DNA from: Micromonospora sp. MH99
Lineage (GTDB): Bacteria; Actinomycetota; Actinomycetes; Mycobacteriales; Micromonosporaceae
Reading direction: 5' to 3'
NCBI RefSeq assembly: GCF_021442385.1
Contig: NZ_MUZA01000006.1
Coordinates: 62,001-126,000 of the forward strand
DNA length: 64,000 bases
The notes under the pieces were generated by a model. That model was not told the DNA's origin and searched no databases. It worked only from the letters and a program-made list of their open reading frames with translations. Shown in pieces: positions 53,265 through 61,460 of the stretch. Position numbers and translations under genes: made by a program. Position 1 is the stretch's first letter. The number at the start of each line of letters is the position of its first letter.

Positions 53265-54062
53265 GTGCACGGACTCGTCACCAGGGAGCCTGCCCGCAGG
53301 GGCCCACAGCGGCGCAGCCCCGACGGCACGGGCCGGAACGGGGATGAGGGCGTGGGCGAGGGCGGGTCGCAGGGCGGAAACGAGGACGGGCACGGGGGCG
53401 TGGACGTCGGCGGGCCGACCGGGCGATCCGCCGGGCAGGTGCCGCCGGTGGTGGTCGTCGAGGCGTACGCCGAATTGGCGCGTCGGGTGCTCGCGGGCCC
53501 GGCGCGGTTGGGGCGGACCCGGCTCGTCGCGGTCGACGGGCCGAGCGGCGCGGGCAAGAGCCGGTTCGCCGCGCACCTCGCGGACGCCCTGGCGGCGCTG
53601 CCCGGCGGGCGTCCCCCGGTGGTGCACACCGACGACCTGCTCGACGGCTGGGACGATCAGCTCACCTTCTGGCCTCGTCTCGACAGCGAGGTGCTGGCCC
53701 CGTTGCGCCAGGGGGAGCCGGGGTCCTACCGGCGCTACAGCTGGGTGCGGCGGTGCTTCCTGCCCCGCCCGGTGCCGGTGCCGGTGACGCCGGTGCTGAT
53801 CGTGGAGGGGGTCAGCGCGGCACGTGCCGTCGTCCGGCCGGAGCTGACCCTCGCCGTCTTCGTCACCGCGCCCGCGCCGCTGCGGCTGGCCCGGGCGGTC
53901 GAGCGGGACGGGCCGGAGATCCTGCCCGAGCTGCGCCGCTGGCATGCCGGGGAGCGGGCGCACTTCGCCGCCGACGACACCGTCACCCGCGTCGACCTGG
54001 TGGTCGACGGTGCGCCGACGGTGCCGCTGGACGCGTCCCGCTACTACGTGCGGGTTCGCTGA
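53265..54062 (+). CDS. Uridine-kinase-like P-loop protein
   Basis: 265-aa protein. Walker A VDGPSGAGKSRFA is near residue 90, TDDLLDGWDDQ near 122, and LIVEGVSAARAVVRPEL near 180; these match uridine kinase-like ATPases of actinobacteria. The first 60 residues are Gly/Arg-rich and probably disordered, so a later start is possible, but CATACT 6 nt before GTG 53265 supports a leaderless start there. Confidence 0.78.
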   Translation: MHGLVTREPARRGPQRRSPDGTGRNGDEGVGEGGSQGGNEDGHGGVDVGGPTGRSAGQVPPVVVVEAYAELARRVLAGPARLGRTRLVAVDGPSGAGKSRFAAHLADALAALPGGRPPVVHTDDLLDGWDDQLTFWPRLDSEVLAPLRQGEPGSYRRYSWVRRCFLPRPVPVPVTPVLIVEGVSAARAVVRPELTLAVFVTAPAPLRLARAVERDGPEILPELRRWHAGERAHFAADDTVTRVDLVVDGAPTVPLDASRYYVRVR

Positions 54063-54128
54063 ACGGGCATGGACGTCGGCCACCCGCTGGGGCACGATGC
54101 GAGGACTCACGGCGAACGGGGACCCATC

Positions 54129-55274
54129 ATGACGGCAGCGGACGCGCCAGCGCGGCGCCGGATCACCCTCACCGGCATCAGCTCGCGGGCCTGGGAGCAT
54201 CCGGCCGACCGGGGCGCCCTGGTCGCGTTGCGCGAGTTGCGTGGTTTCGACGACGTGGTGCGGGCGTTCTTCGGCATGTGGAACGAGCGGGGTTTCCGGC
54301 TGTCCGTGCTGGCGTCCGGCATCCGCGTCGATCACCGGCAGTATCCGGCGGTGTGGCAGCGCTACACCGAGGCTGCGGCGGCGCTGGACGTCGCCGAGCT
54401 GCCCGAGCTGTACGTGACGCAGTCGCCCTGGCTGGGCGCCGAGGCGGTCGGTCTGGACCGGCCGTTCATCGTGCTGAACTCGGCGTGCGTGCAACAGCTC
54501 GACGAGGACGAGCTGCGCTGCCTGCTCGGCCACGAGTTGGGGCACGTGGGCAGCGGGCACGCGGTCTACAAGACCATGCTCATGATCCTCACCCGGTGGG
54601 CGGCCAACCTGAGCTGGTTGCCGGTGGGCGCGTTCGCGCTGCGGGCGATCATCGCGGCGATGCTGGAGTGGTGGCGCAAGGCGGAGCTGTCCGCCGACCG
54701 GGCCGGCCTGCTCGCCGGGCAGGACCCGGCCGCCGCGCTGCGGCTGCTGATGAAGCTCGCGGGCGGCGGCGACCTGTCGCAGATCGACACGACAGCCTTC
54801 CTGGAGCAGGCCGCCGAGTACGCCGGCGGCGGCGACCTGCGCGACAGCCTGCACAAGATCCGGATGACGGCGTGGAGCACCCACCCCACGCCCGTGGCGC
54901 GGGCCGCGCAGTTGCGGCAGTGGATCGACTCCGGGGCGTACGGGCGGGTGCTGGCCGGGGACTATCCGCGCCGCGACGACGACGCCTCGACAAGCGTCTC
55001 GGAGGAGATCAAGGCTGCCGCCGAGTCGTACCGGGAGGAGTTCAGCAGTTCCACCGACCCGCTGGTCGGGTTGCTGCGCCGCCTCGGCGACGGGGCCAGC
55101 GACGTCGGCGAGTGGGTGGGCGGCACGGCCGGCCGGGCCCGCTCCTGGATGGATGCCGCCACCGACGCGGCCGCCCGCGCGCACCGCGCCGGCCGGGCCG
55201 CCCCGGGCGCGCGGGCGGGCTCCGGCCCAGCGAGCGGCGGTGACGGTACGGGCTCGGCCCGCATGCCTGAGTAA
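54129..55274 (+). CDS. M48 family metallopeptidase
   Basis: 381-aa HtpX/M48-type zinc protease. LLGHELGHVGSGH (HExxH, about residue 138), third ligand Glu in AELSADRAGLL (about 183), and membrane-associated segments between them (about 155-178). An N-terminal domain of about 100 residues and an Ala/Gly-rich tail flank the protease core. Role probably membrane-protein quality control. Confidence 0.88.
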   Translation: MTAADAPARRRITLTGISSRAWEHPADRGALVALRELRGFDDVVRAFFGMWNERGFRLSVLASGIRVDHRQYPAVWQRYTEAAAALDVAELPELYVTQSPWLGAEAVGLDRPFIVLNSACVQQLDEDELRCLLGHELGHVGSGHAVYKTMLMILTRWAANLSWLPVGAFALRAIIAAMLEWWRKAELSADRAGLLAGQDPAAALRLLMKLAGGGDLSQIDTTAFLEQAAEYAGGGDLRDSLHKIRMTAWSTHPTPVARAAQLRQWIDSGAYGRVLAGDYPRRDDDASTSVSEEIKAAAESYREEFSSSTDPLVGLLRRLGDGASDVGEWVGGTAGRARSWMDAATDAAARAHRAGRAAPGARAGSGPASGGDGTGSARMPE

Positions 55275-55282
55275 GGCCAGCA

Positions 55283-55288
55283 TACGAT
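55283..55288 (+). promoter_or_regulatory. -10 TACGAT, leaderless dipeptidase start
   Basis: TACGAT, 7 nt, then ATG 55296; no SD. Confidence 0.6.
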
Positions 55289-55295
55289 TCCGGTC

Positions 55296-56654
55296 ATGAC
55301 CTCACCGATCATGTCCGAGTCCGAGGTACGGGCCGCCGTCGAGCGGGAGATGCCCGGCGTCCGCGCTGACCTGGAACGCCTCGTCCGCATCCCCGGCATC
55401 GCCTTCGAGGGCTTCGACCACTCACACGTGGAGCGTTCCGCCGAGGCGGTCGCCGAACTGCTGCGCGGCTGCGGCCTGGACGTCGACATCGTGCGCTCCG
55501 GCGGGCAGCCCGCCGTGATCGGCCGTCGGGCGGCCCCACCCGGTGCGCCCACCGTGCTGCTCTACGCCCACCACGACGTGCAGCCGGTCGGTGACCGGTC
55601 GCTGTGGGAGTCCGACCCGTTCGAGCCGGTCGAGCGCGACGGCCGCCTGTACGCCCGGGGCGCGGCCGACGACAAGGCCGGCATCATGGCGCACGTCGCG
55701 GCACTGCGGGCGTACGGGGACGCGCTGCCGGTCGGTGTGGTGCTGTTCATCGAGGGCGAGGAGGAGTACGGCTCCGACTCGCTGGAGCGGCTGCTCGTCG
55801 AGCACCGCGACGAGATCGCCTCGGATGTCATCGTGATCGCCGACTCCGCGAACTGGGACATCGGCGTACCGGCGTTGACGACCTCGCTGCGCGGCATCGT
55901 GAACTGCTTCGTCGAGGTGCGCACGCTGGACCACGCCGTGCACAGCGGCATGTTCGGCGGGGCGGTCCCGGACGCGCTCACCACGCTGGTGCGGCTGCTG
56001 GCCACGCTGCACGACGACGCCGGTGACGTGGCGGTCGACGGGCTGATTGGCCGGGTGGGCGCCACCGTCGACTACCCGGAGGACCGGTTCCGGGCCGAGG
56101 CAGGGCTGGCCGAGGGCGTGCGGTTGATCGGCACCGGCCGGATCACCGACCGGATCTGGACCAAGCCGGCGCTGGCCGTGCTCGGCGTGGACGCGCCGTC
56201 CACCGGCGAGGCGCCGAACGCCCTGGTCCCGGCCGCGAAGGCGAAGCTCAGCGTCCGCCTCGCCCCGGGTGACGACCCCAAGCGGGCGTACGAGGCGGTG
56301 CGCGCGCACCTGGAGAAGCACGCGCCGTGGGGCGCGCAGGTGACGGTCAGCTTCGAGCACGACGGCGACCCGTGTGTGATCGACGCGTCCGGGCCGATGT
56401 TCGACGCCGCGCGGTCGGCGTTCCGGGCCGCCTGGGACGGCACCGATCCGGTGGACGTCGGCATCGGCGGGTCGATCCCGTTCATCGCCACGTTCCAGGA
56501 GATGTTCCCGCAGGCGGCGATCCTGGTGACCGGCGTCGAGGATCCGCACGCCCGCGCGCACGGCCCGAACGAGAGCCTGCACCTCGGGGAGTTCGCCCGG
56601 GTCTGCCTCGCCGAGGCGCTGCTGCTGGGCAAGGTGGCGGCTGCCGCCGCCTGA
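55296..56654 (+). CDS. M20 family dipeptidase
   Basis: 452-aa metallopeptidase (PepV/CNDP-like). YAHHDVQPVG (metal His and catalytic Asp, about residue 92), GAADDKAGIMAH (bridging Asp), FIEGEEEYGSDS (catalytic Glu, about 155), DSANWD, and a late His in GPNESLHLGEF. Predicted cytoplasmic di-zinc dipeptidase. Leaderless. Confidence 0.92.
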   Translation: MTSPIMSESEVRAAVEREMPGVRADLERLVRIPGIAFEGFDHSHVERSAEAVAELLRGCGLDVDIVRSGGQPAVIGRRAAPPGAPTVLLYAHHDVQPVGDRSLWESDPFEPVERDGRLYARGAADDKAGIMAHVAALRAYGDALPVGVVLFIEGEEEYGSDSLERLLVEHRDEIASDVIVIADSANWDIGVPALTTSLRGIVNCFVEVRTLDHAVHSGMFGGAVPDALTTLVRLLATLHDDAGDVAVDGLIGRVGATVDYPEDRFRAEAGLAEGVRLIGTGRITDRIWTKPALAVLGVDAPSTGEAPNALVPAAKAKLSVRLAPGDDPKRAYEAVRAHLEKHAPWGAQVTVSFEHDGDPCVIDASGPMFDAARSAFRAAWDGTDPVDVGIGGSIPFIATFQEMFPQAAILVTGVEDPHARAHGPNESLHLGEFARVCLAEALLLGKVAAAAA

Positions 56655-56712
56655 CAACGGAGAGTTTGCGTCTGATCTGCCCGTATGCGGCGTGTCGCCG
56701 TTGGGATTGCTA

Positions 56713-56718
56713 TAGGCT
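56713..56718 (+). promoter_or_regulatory. -10 TAGGCT, leaderless start at 56726
   Basis: TAGGCT, 7 nt, then ATG. An overlapping TATAGG begins two bases earlier. Confidence 0.55.
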
Positions 56719-56725
56719 TTCGAAC

Positions 56726-56932
56726 ATGAGTACGAACGAGGTGATGGCCCGGTTGGGGGCCGCCGTCAGCGCACTGGGGGACGTCGACGTCTCCGCGTGG
56801 TCCGAGGACACGCTCAACGACCAGCTCGGTGAGCTGTCCGCCGCCCTGGTCGCCCTCGACTCGGTGCTCTCCCGGGTCGCCGGCGAGGTCCGCGCCCGAG
56901 GGTTGCGCATCGAGGAACCCGTCTCCGCCTGA
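56726..56932 (+). CDS. Small helical protein, 68 aa
   Basis: 68-aa protein of two amphipathic helices (LGAAVSALGDVDVSAWSEDT, LGELSAALVALDSVLSRVAGEVRARG). The layout resembles the first 60 residues of DUF222/HNH proteins, but nothing of the rest follows, so it is either a stand-alone small protein or a relic. The promoter and hairpin around it favour a real gene. Confidence 0.6.
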   Translation: MSTNEVMARLGAAVSALGDVDVSAWSEDTLNDQLGELSAALVALDSVLSRVAGEVRARGLRIEEPVSA

Positions 56933-56965
56933 TTCCCGCCGCCCCCCGTGGGCTGCGGCACCGCG

Positions 56966-57005
56966 CCGACACCGCCCGGGCACGGCAATGCCCGGGCGGT
57001 GTCGG
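56966..57005. terminator. 17-bp perfect hairpin
   Basis: Arms 56966-56982 and 56989-57005 are perfectly complementary with loop CGGCAA, between the small gene and the ligase gene. Confidence 0.8.
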
Positions 57006-57028
57006 AGGTGGCTGGCAGGATGGGCTTC

Positions 57029-58612
57029 GTGCGGTTCATCGACTTGGCGGCCACCTCCGCCGCCGTGGGCGCCACCAGCGGCCGGCGGGCCAAGGTGGAG
57101 CTGCTCGCCGACGCGCTGCGCCGGCTCGACCCGGCCGAGGTGGAGCCCGGCGCCGGCTATCTCGCCGGTGAGCTGCGCCAGCGACAGACCGGCGTGGGCT
57201 ACGCGAGCCTGCGTGACCTGCCGCCACCGGCGACCGAGCCGACGCTGACCGTGGCAGCCGTCGACGCGGCCATCGCGCAGATCGCCGCCGTGCAGGGCGC
57301 CGGGTCGCAGGCCCGCCGCCGGGCTCTGCTCGGCAGCCTCTACGCGGCGGCCACCGCCGACGAGCAACGGCTGCTCACCGGCCTGTTCGGCGGTGAGCTG
57401 CGCCAGGGCGCCCAGGCCGGGCTGCTCGCCGACGCCGTGGCCCGGGCCGCTGAGGTGCCGGTGGCCACCGTCCGTCGGGCCCTGCTGCTCGCCGGTGACC
57501 TGCGTGCCGTGGCGGTGGCTGCGCTGGCCGGCGGCGAGGCCGAGCTGGCCGGGTTCGGCCTGCAGGTCGGCCGGCCGCTGGCGCCGATGCTCGCGCAGAG
57601 CGCCCCCTCGGTCGACGAGGCGCTGGCCGCGACCGGCACGCCGGCGGTGGTGGACGTGAAACTCGACGGCATCCGCATCCAGGTGCACCGCTCCGGCGCC
57701 GACATCGCCGTGTTCACCCGCAGCCTCGACGAGATCACCCGCCGGGTGCCCGAGGTGGTCGCGGCGGTCCGCGCCCTGCCCGGCCGGGAGTTGGTGCTCG
57801 ACGGCGAGGCGATCGGCCTGGACGAGACGGGCCGCCCGTTGCCGTTCCAGCAGACCTCCAGCCGGGCTGCCCGGCGCACCACCCCGAGCACCACCGGGCG
57901 CACTCCGGTCGCCCCGGCGGTGCTCGCGGCCGCCGCCAGCACCGGCGCGACGGTGCTCACCCCGTACTTCTTCGACCTGCTGCACCTCGACGGTGAGGAT
58001 CTGATCGACCTGCCCGGTCGGGAGCGGTGGGCCGCGCTCGCCGGCGCGGTGGACGCGTCACTGCTGGTGGGGCGCATGGAGGTCGACGGTCCGGAGCAGG
58101 CCGGCGCGGCGTTCGCCGCCGCGCTCGACGCCGGCCAGGAGGGCGTGGTGGTCAAGGACCCGGACGCCCCCTACGACGCTGGCCGGCGCGGGGCCGCCTG
58201 GGTCAAGGTCAAACCGCGGCACACCCTCGACCTGGTGGTGCTCGCCGTCGAGTGGGGCAGCGGCCGGCGCAAGGGCTGGTTGTCCAACCTGCATCTGGGC
58301 GCCCGCGACCCGGGCACCGGCGACTTCGTGATGCTCGGCAAGACGTTCAAGGGGCTCACCGACGAGCTGCTGCGCTGGCAGACCGAGCGGTTCCTCGACC
58401 TTGCCGTGGAACGCGGCGACTGGGTGGTCCGGGTCCGCCCGGAGCAGGTGGTGGAGATCGCTTTCGACGGGGTGCAGACGAGCACCCGTTACCCGGGTGG
58501 GATGGCCCTGCGCTTCGCTCGGGTGGTGCGCTACCGGGACGACAAGTCCGCCGCCGAGGCGGACACGATCGACGCGGTCCGCGCCATCCACGCCGGCCGC
58601 CCCGGCGGGTGA
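57029..58612 (+). CDS. lig: ATP-dependent DNA ligase (LigB type)
   Basis: 527-aa ATP-dependent ligase. N-terminal DNA-binding domain (about 1-190), adenylation domain with active-site Lys in VKLDGIR (about residue 212) and GREL..DGEAIG, GVVVKDPDAPYDAGRRG (motif IV/V), C-terminal OB domain with KVKPRHTLDLVV and VRPEQVVEIAFDGVQ. Accessory to the NAD-dependent LigA. GTG 57029 is preceded by CAGGAT and 7 nt; an ATG at 57020 lies inside that hexamer region. Confidence 0.93.
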   Translation: MRFIDLAATSAAVGATSGRRAKVELLADALRRLDPAEVEPGAGYLAGELRQRQTGVGYASLRDLPPPATEPTLTVAAVDAAIAQIAAVQGAGSQARRRALLGSLYAAATADEQRLLTGLFGGELRQGAQAGLLADAVARAAEVPVATVRRALLLAGDLRAVAVAALAGGEAELAGFGLQVGRPLAPMLAQSAPSVDEALAATGTPAVVDVKLDGIRIQVHRSGADIAVFTRSLDEITRRVPEVVAAVRALPGRELVLDGEAIGLDETGRPLPFQQTSSRAARRTTPSTTGRTPVAPAVLAAAASTGATVLTPYFFDLLHLDGEDLIDLPGRERWAALAGAVDASLLVGRMEVDGPEQAGAAFAAALDAGQEGVVVKDPDAPYDAGRRGAAWVKVKPRHTLDLVVLAVEWGSGRRKGWLSNLHLGARDPGTGDFVMLGKTFKGLTDELLRWQTERFLDLAVERGDWVVRVRPEQVVEIAFDGVQTSTRYPGGMALRFARVVRYRDDKSAAEADTIDAVRAIHAGRPGG

Positions 58613-58643
58613 CGGGCCACGCCGACCCGGGCCGGCCGCCCGG

Positions 58644-59465
58644 TCAGGCGGACGCGCTCGGCGTCGGCTCGGCCGCCCGGTCCAGTGGGGCGCTCGTGCT
58701 GCCGAGCCCGGCGGCCCGCCGTGCCTCGCGTCGGGCCACCCAGCCGTAGCCGAAGATCGCCATCGCGGCGAAGAGCCACCACTGCACGACGTAACCGAAG
58801 TTCTGCCAGTTGTTGGTGTGCCCGACCGGCACGGCCTTGAACACCGGGTCGGCGGCCGGGGTCTGGTCGTCCAGCAGCAGGTAGCCGCCGTAGACCGGGT
58901 AGGGCAGCTCGCGGGCCAGCCGCGGTACGGCGATCCGCCGCGTCTCCAGCCGGCCGTCGCGGCGGTCCACCGCGCCGCCGCCGCTCTCGGTCTCGTGCAC
59001 CCGGCCGCTGACCGTCACGTCGCCGCCCGGCGGGGTGGGCACCGACGGCTGGGCGGTCGCCCCGCCCGGCGCGGGCGGGATCCAGCCCCGGTCCACCAGC
59101 AGCGCGCTGCCGTCGGCGAGCACCAGCGGGGTGAGCACCTCGAAGCCGACCCGGCTGTCGACAGTCCGACCGCGGACCAGGACGGTGTTCGACGTGTCGT
59201 ACCGGCCGGTGGCGGTGATCCGGGTCCAGACCTTGTCCTTCGCGGGAGCCGGGCCGGCGGTCCCCGGACCGTCGGTGGGCGCGCGGAACGCGTCGGCCAG
59301 AGGCCCCGGGGCCATCCGCTCGCCCGCGTCGATCCGCTCGTTGATCTCGGTGCGGCCCCGGTAGCGGTCCAGCTGCCAGTTGCCCAGCCACACCATGACG
59401 GCGGCGGCGACCAGGGTCAGCGCGAGGGCGCCCAACCAGCGTGGGCTCAGCAGGAACCGGTACAC
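58644..59465 (-). CDS. SURF1 family protein
   Basis: 273-aa SURF1-type protein for cytochrome c oxidase assembly. Helix 1 near residues 10-28 with LGNWQLDRYRGR, LVDRGWIPP in the extracytoplasmic domain, and helix 2 (VVQWWLFAAMAIFGYGW) near 230. The C-terminal tail is Ser/Pro/Ala-rich. Leaderless GTG. Confidence 0.9.
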   Translation of the reverse strand: MYRFLLSPRWLGALALTLVAAAVMVWLGNWQLDRYRGRTEINERIDAGERMAPGPLADAFRAPTDGPGTAGPAPAKDKVWTRITATGRYDTSNTVLVRGRTVDSRVGFEVLTPLVLADGSALLVDRGWIPPAPGGATAQPSVPTPPGGDVTVSGRVHETESGGGAVDRRDGRLETRRIAVPRLARELPYPVYGGYLLLDDQTPAADPVFKAVPVGHTNNWQNFGYVVQWWLFAAMAIFGYGWVARREARRAAGLGSTSAPLDRAAEPTPSASA

Positions 59466-59472
59466 GGCACCG

Positions 59473-59478
59473 AGGCTA
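59473..59478 (-). promoter_or_regulatory. -10 TAGCCT, leaderless SURF1 start
   Basis: Minus-strand TAGCCT, 7 nt, then GTG 59465. Confidence 0.6.
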
Positions 59479-59635
59479 CCCGTATGACCGGGGCCACTCA
59501 CCGCGACCGGGCCGGGACGGTCCGCCGACCCCCGGTTGGCGGTGCTCGCCCGCCGGATCGGACGGGTATCGTCACGCCGACGGATCGACCTTTCCGGTTG
59601 TCCGTCGCGTACCCGCCGCCGCCCGCGAGGAGTCG

Positions 59636-60885
59636 ATGATGACCGTCGTGCCGCGCCTGGTGCTCAGCGCACCGTCCTCCGGGCACGGAAAGAACGCGCT
59701 GGCGATCGGGCTGCTCGCCGCACTGGCCGAGCGGGGTGTCGACGTCGCCGGGTTCAAGCTCGGCCCGGACCATGTCGACGCCGCGTACCTCGGTCTCGCC
59801 GCCGGTCGGCCCGGTCGGGTGATCGATCCCCGGCTGGTCGGCGTCGACCGGCTCGCCCCGCTCGTCGCACACGGCGCCGCGGGCGCCGCGCTCGCCGTGG
59901 TGCAGGGCAGCATGGGCCTGTACGACTCCGTCGGTGGCCGCCCGGAGCAGGAGTCCACGGCCGCCGCGGCCACCGCGCTGCGCAGTCCGGTGGTGCTGGT
60001 GGTCGACGTGGCCGCGATGGGCCAGTCGGTGGCCGCCCTGGTGCACGGTTTCCGCTCGTACGACGAGCAGTTGTGGCTGGGCGGGGTGATCCTCAACCGG
60101 GTGGCGTCGTCGCGGCACGAGGCGATGCTGCGGGAGGCGCTGGACGACGTCGGCGTGCCGGTCTACGGCGCGTTGCGTCGCCAGGACCTGCCGGCCGTGC
60201 TGCCGTCACGCCGGCACGGGGTGGCGCCGGTGGTCGACTCCTCGGCCGACGCGGGCCGTGCGGTGCGCCGGCTGGGCGAGGCGGTCGCCGCCACTGTCGA
60301 CCTGGAGCGGCTGCTCGGCCTGGCCCGTTCCGCCCCGCCGCTGTCGATCCGCTGCGCGACGAGGCGCTGCCGGTGGGCACCCGCGCGCTGGTCGTCGGGG
60401 GTGCGCTGCCCGAGTCGTACGCCGAGCAGTTGTCGGCCAACCGGCGGCTCTGCATCGCGGTGGCCGAGCTGGCCCGCACCGGGCGGCCGGTGGTCGCCGA
60501 GGGCGCCGGCCTGCTGTGGCTGGCCCGGGAGCTGGACGGACTGCCGATGTGCGGTGTGCTGGACGCGGTGGGCGTGAGCCGCGACGGCCTCGTGGTGGGC
60601 TACCGGGAGGCGACCGCACAGACCGACAGCGTGGTCGCCGCGAGCGGCACTGTCGTCGTCGGGCACAAGGAGCACCGGGCGGTCCTCACCCCGCGCGCCG
60701 GTCAGCGGCCGGCCTGGAGCTGGGATGGCGGCACGCCGGAGGGTTTCGTGTGGCGCAACGTGCACGCCTCGCAGCTCACCCTGCACTGGGCGGGGCACCC
60801 GGCGACCGCCGCCCGGGTGGTGGCGGCGGCCAGCGAGCCGGCTGTCGAGGCGGTGCCCGCGCAGACTCCCGTGGTGCCCGCGTGA
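59636..60885 (+). pseudogene. cobB: CobB/CbiA-like a,c-diamide synthase, frameshifted with internal gap
   Basis: Two reading frames together give a CobB-like protein. The first (59636 to about 60342) covers the ATPase domain; the second (about 60343-60885) resumes at VDPLRDEALPVG and runs to the end. At the junction the frame changes, and about 40 residues expected from the family (the first strand and helix of the GATase domain, with its F-x-Y-x-E type motif) are absent. The P-loop reads GHGKN instead of GHGKT/S, and the GATase nucleophile Cys position reads AEGAGL rather than AECxGL. The start has GAGGAG upstream. Either a decayed gene, a divergent paralogue with an assembly error, or both. 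Confidence 0.75.
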
Positions 60886-61451
60886 TCGGTGAGTTGGCGG
60901 TCCGCCGGTTTCCGGCGTTGACCGTCTCCACCCCGCGCACCGAGGTGCGTCGGCTCACGGCGGCGGACGCGTCGGCGGCCGGGGAGATCTTCGCCGACAA
61001 GTTGACCCGCCGGTGGCTGCCGCTAGCCGACGACTCCGGCCCGATCGACGGGCACGCCTGGTGCACGGATCTGGCCCGGCAGCGACGCGACAGCGGCGAG
61101 GGCGACCACTACGCGGTGGTCCGCCGGGAGGACGACCAGGTGGTCGGCTCCCTCTGGACACGGCGCACCGACTGGGGCGCCCGGCTCACCGAGATCTCCT
61201 ACGCGATGGCCCCCCACGCGCGGGGCTTCGGCCTGGCCGCCGAGGCGGTGGACGCGGTGGCCATCGCGTTGATCCTGGAGCACGGCTTCCAGCGGGTCGA
61301 GCTGCGGGTGGCGCCGGGCAACCTGGCGTCCCGCCGGGTCGCCGAGAAGGCCGGCTTCAGCTACGAGGGGCTGCTGCGCAACGCCGGTTTCGTCGGCGGT
61401 GGCCGGGTCGACCTCGAACTGTGGTCGTTCGTGGCGGCGGATCTGCGCTGA
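60882..61451 (+). CDS. GNAT family acetyltransferase
   Basis: 189-aa RimJ/RimL-type N-acetyltransferase: YAMAPHARGFGLAAEAV acetyl-CoA binding loop (about residue 105), LRVAPGNLASRRVAEKAGFSYEG near the end. GTG 60882 overlaps the CobB-like stop by 4 bp, so translation depends on the upstream frame. Acceptor unknown. Confidence 0.88.
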   Translation: MIGELAVRRFPALTVSTPRTEVRRLTAADASAAGEIFADKLTRRWLPLADDSGPIDGHAWCTDLARQRRDSGEGDHYAVVRREDDQVVGSLWTRRTDWGARLTEISYAMAPHARGFGLAAEAVDAVAIALILEHGFQRVELRVAPGNLASRRVAEKAGFSYEGLLRNAGFVGGGRVDLELWSFVAADLR

Positions 61452-61460
61452 TCCGCGCCG

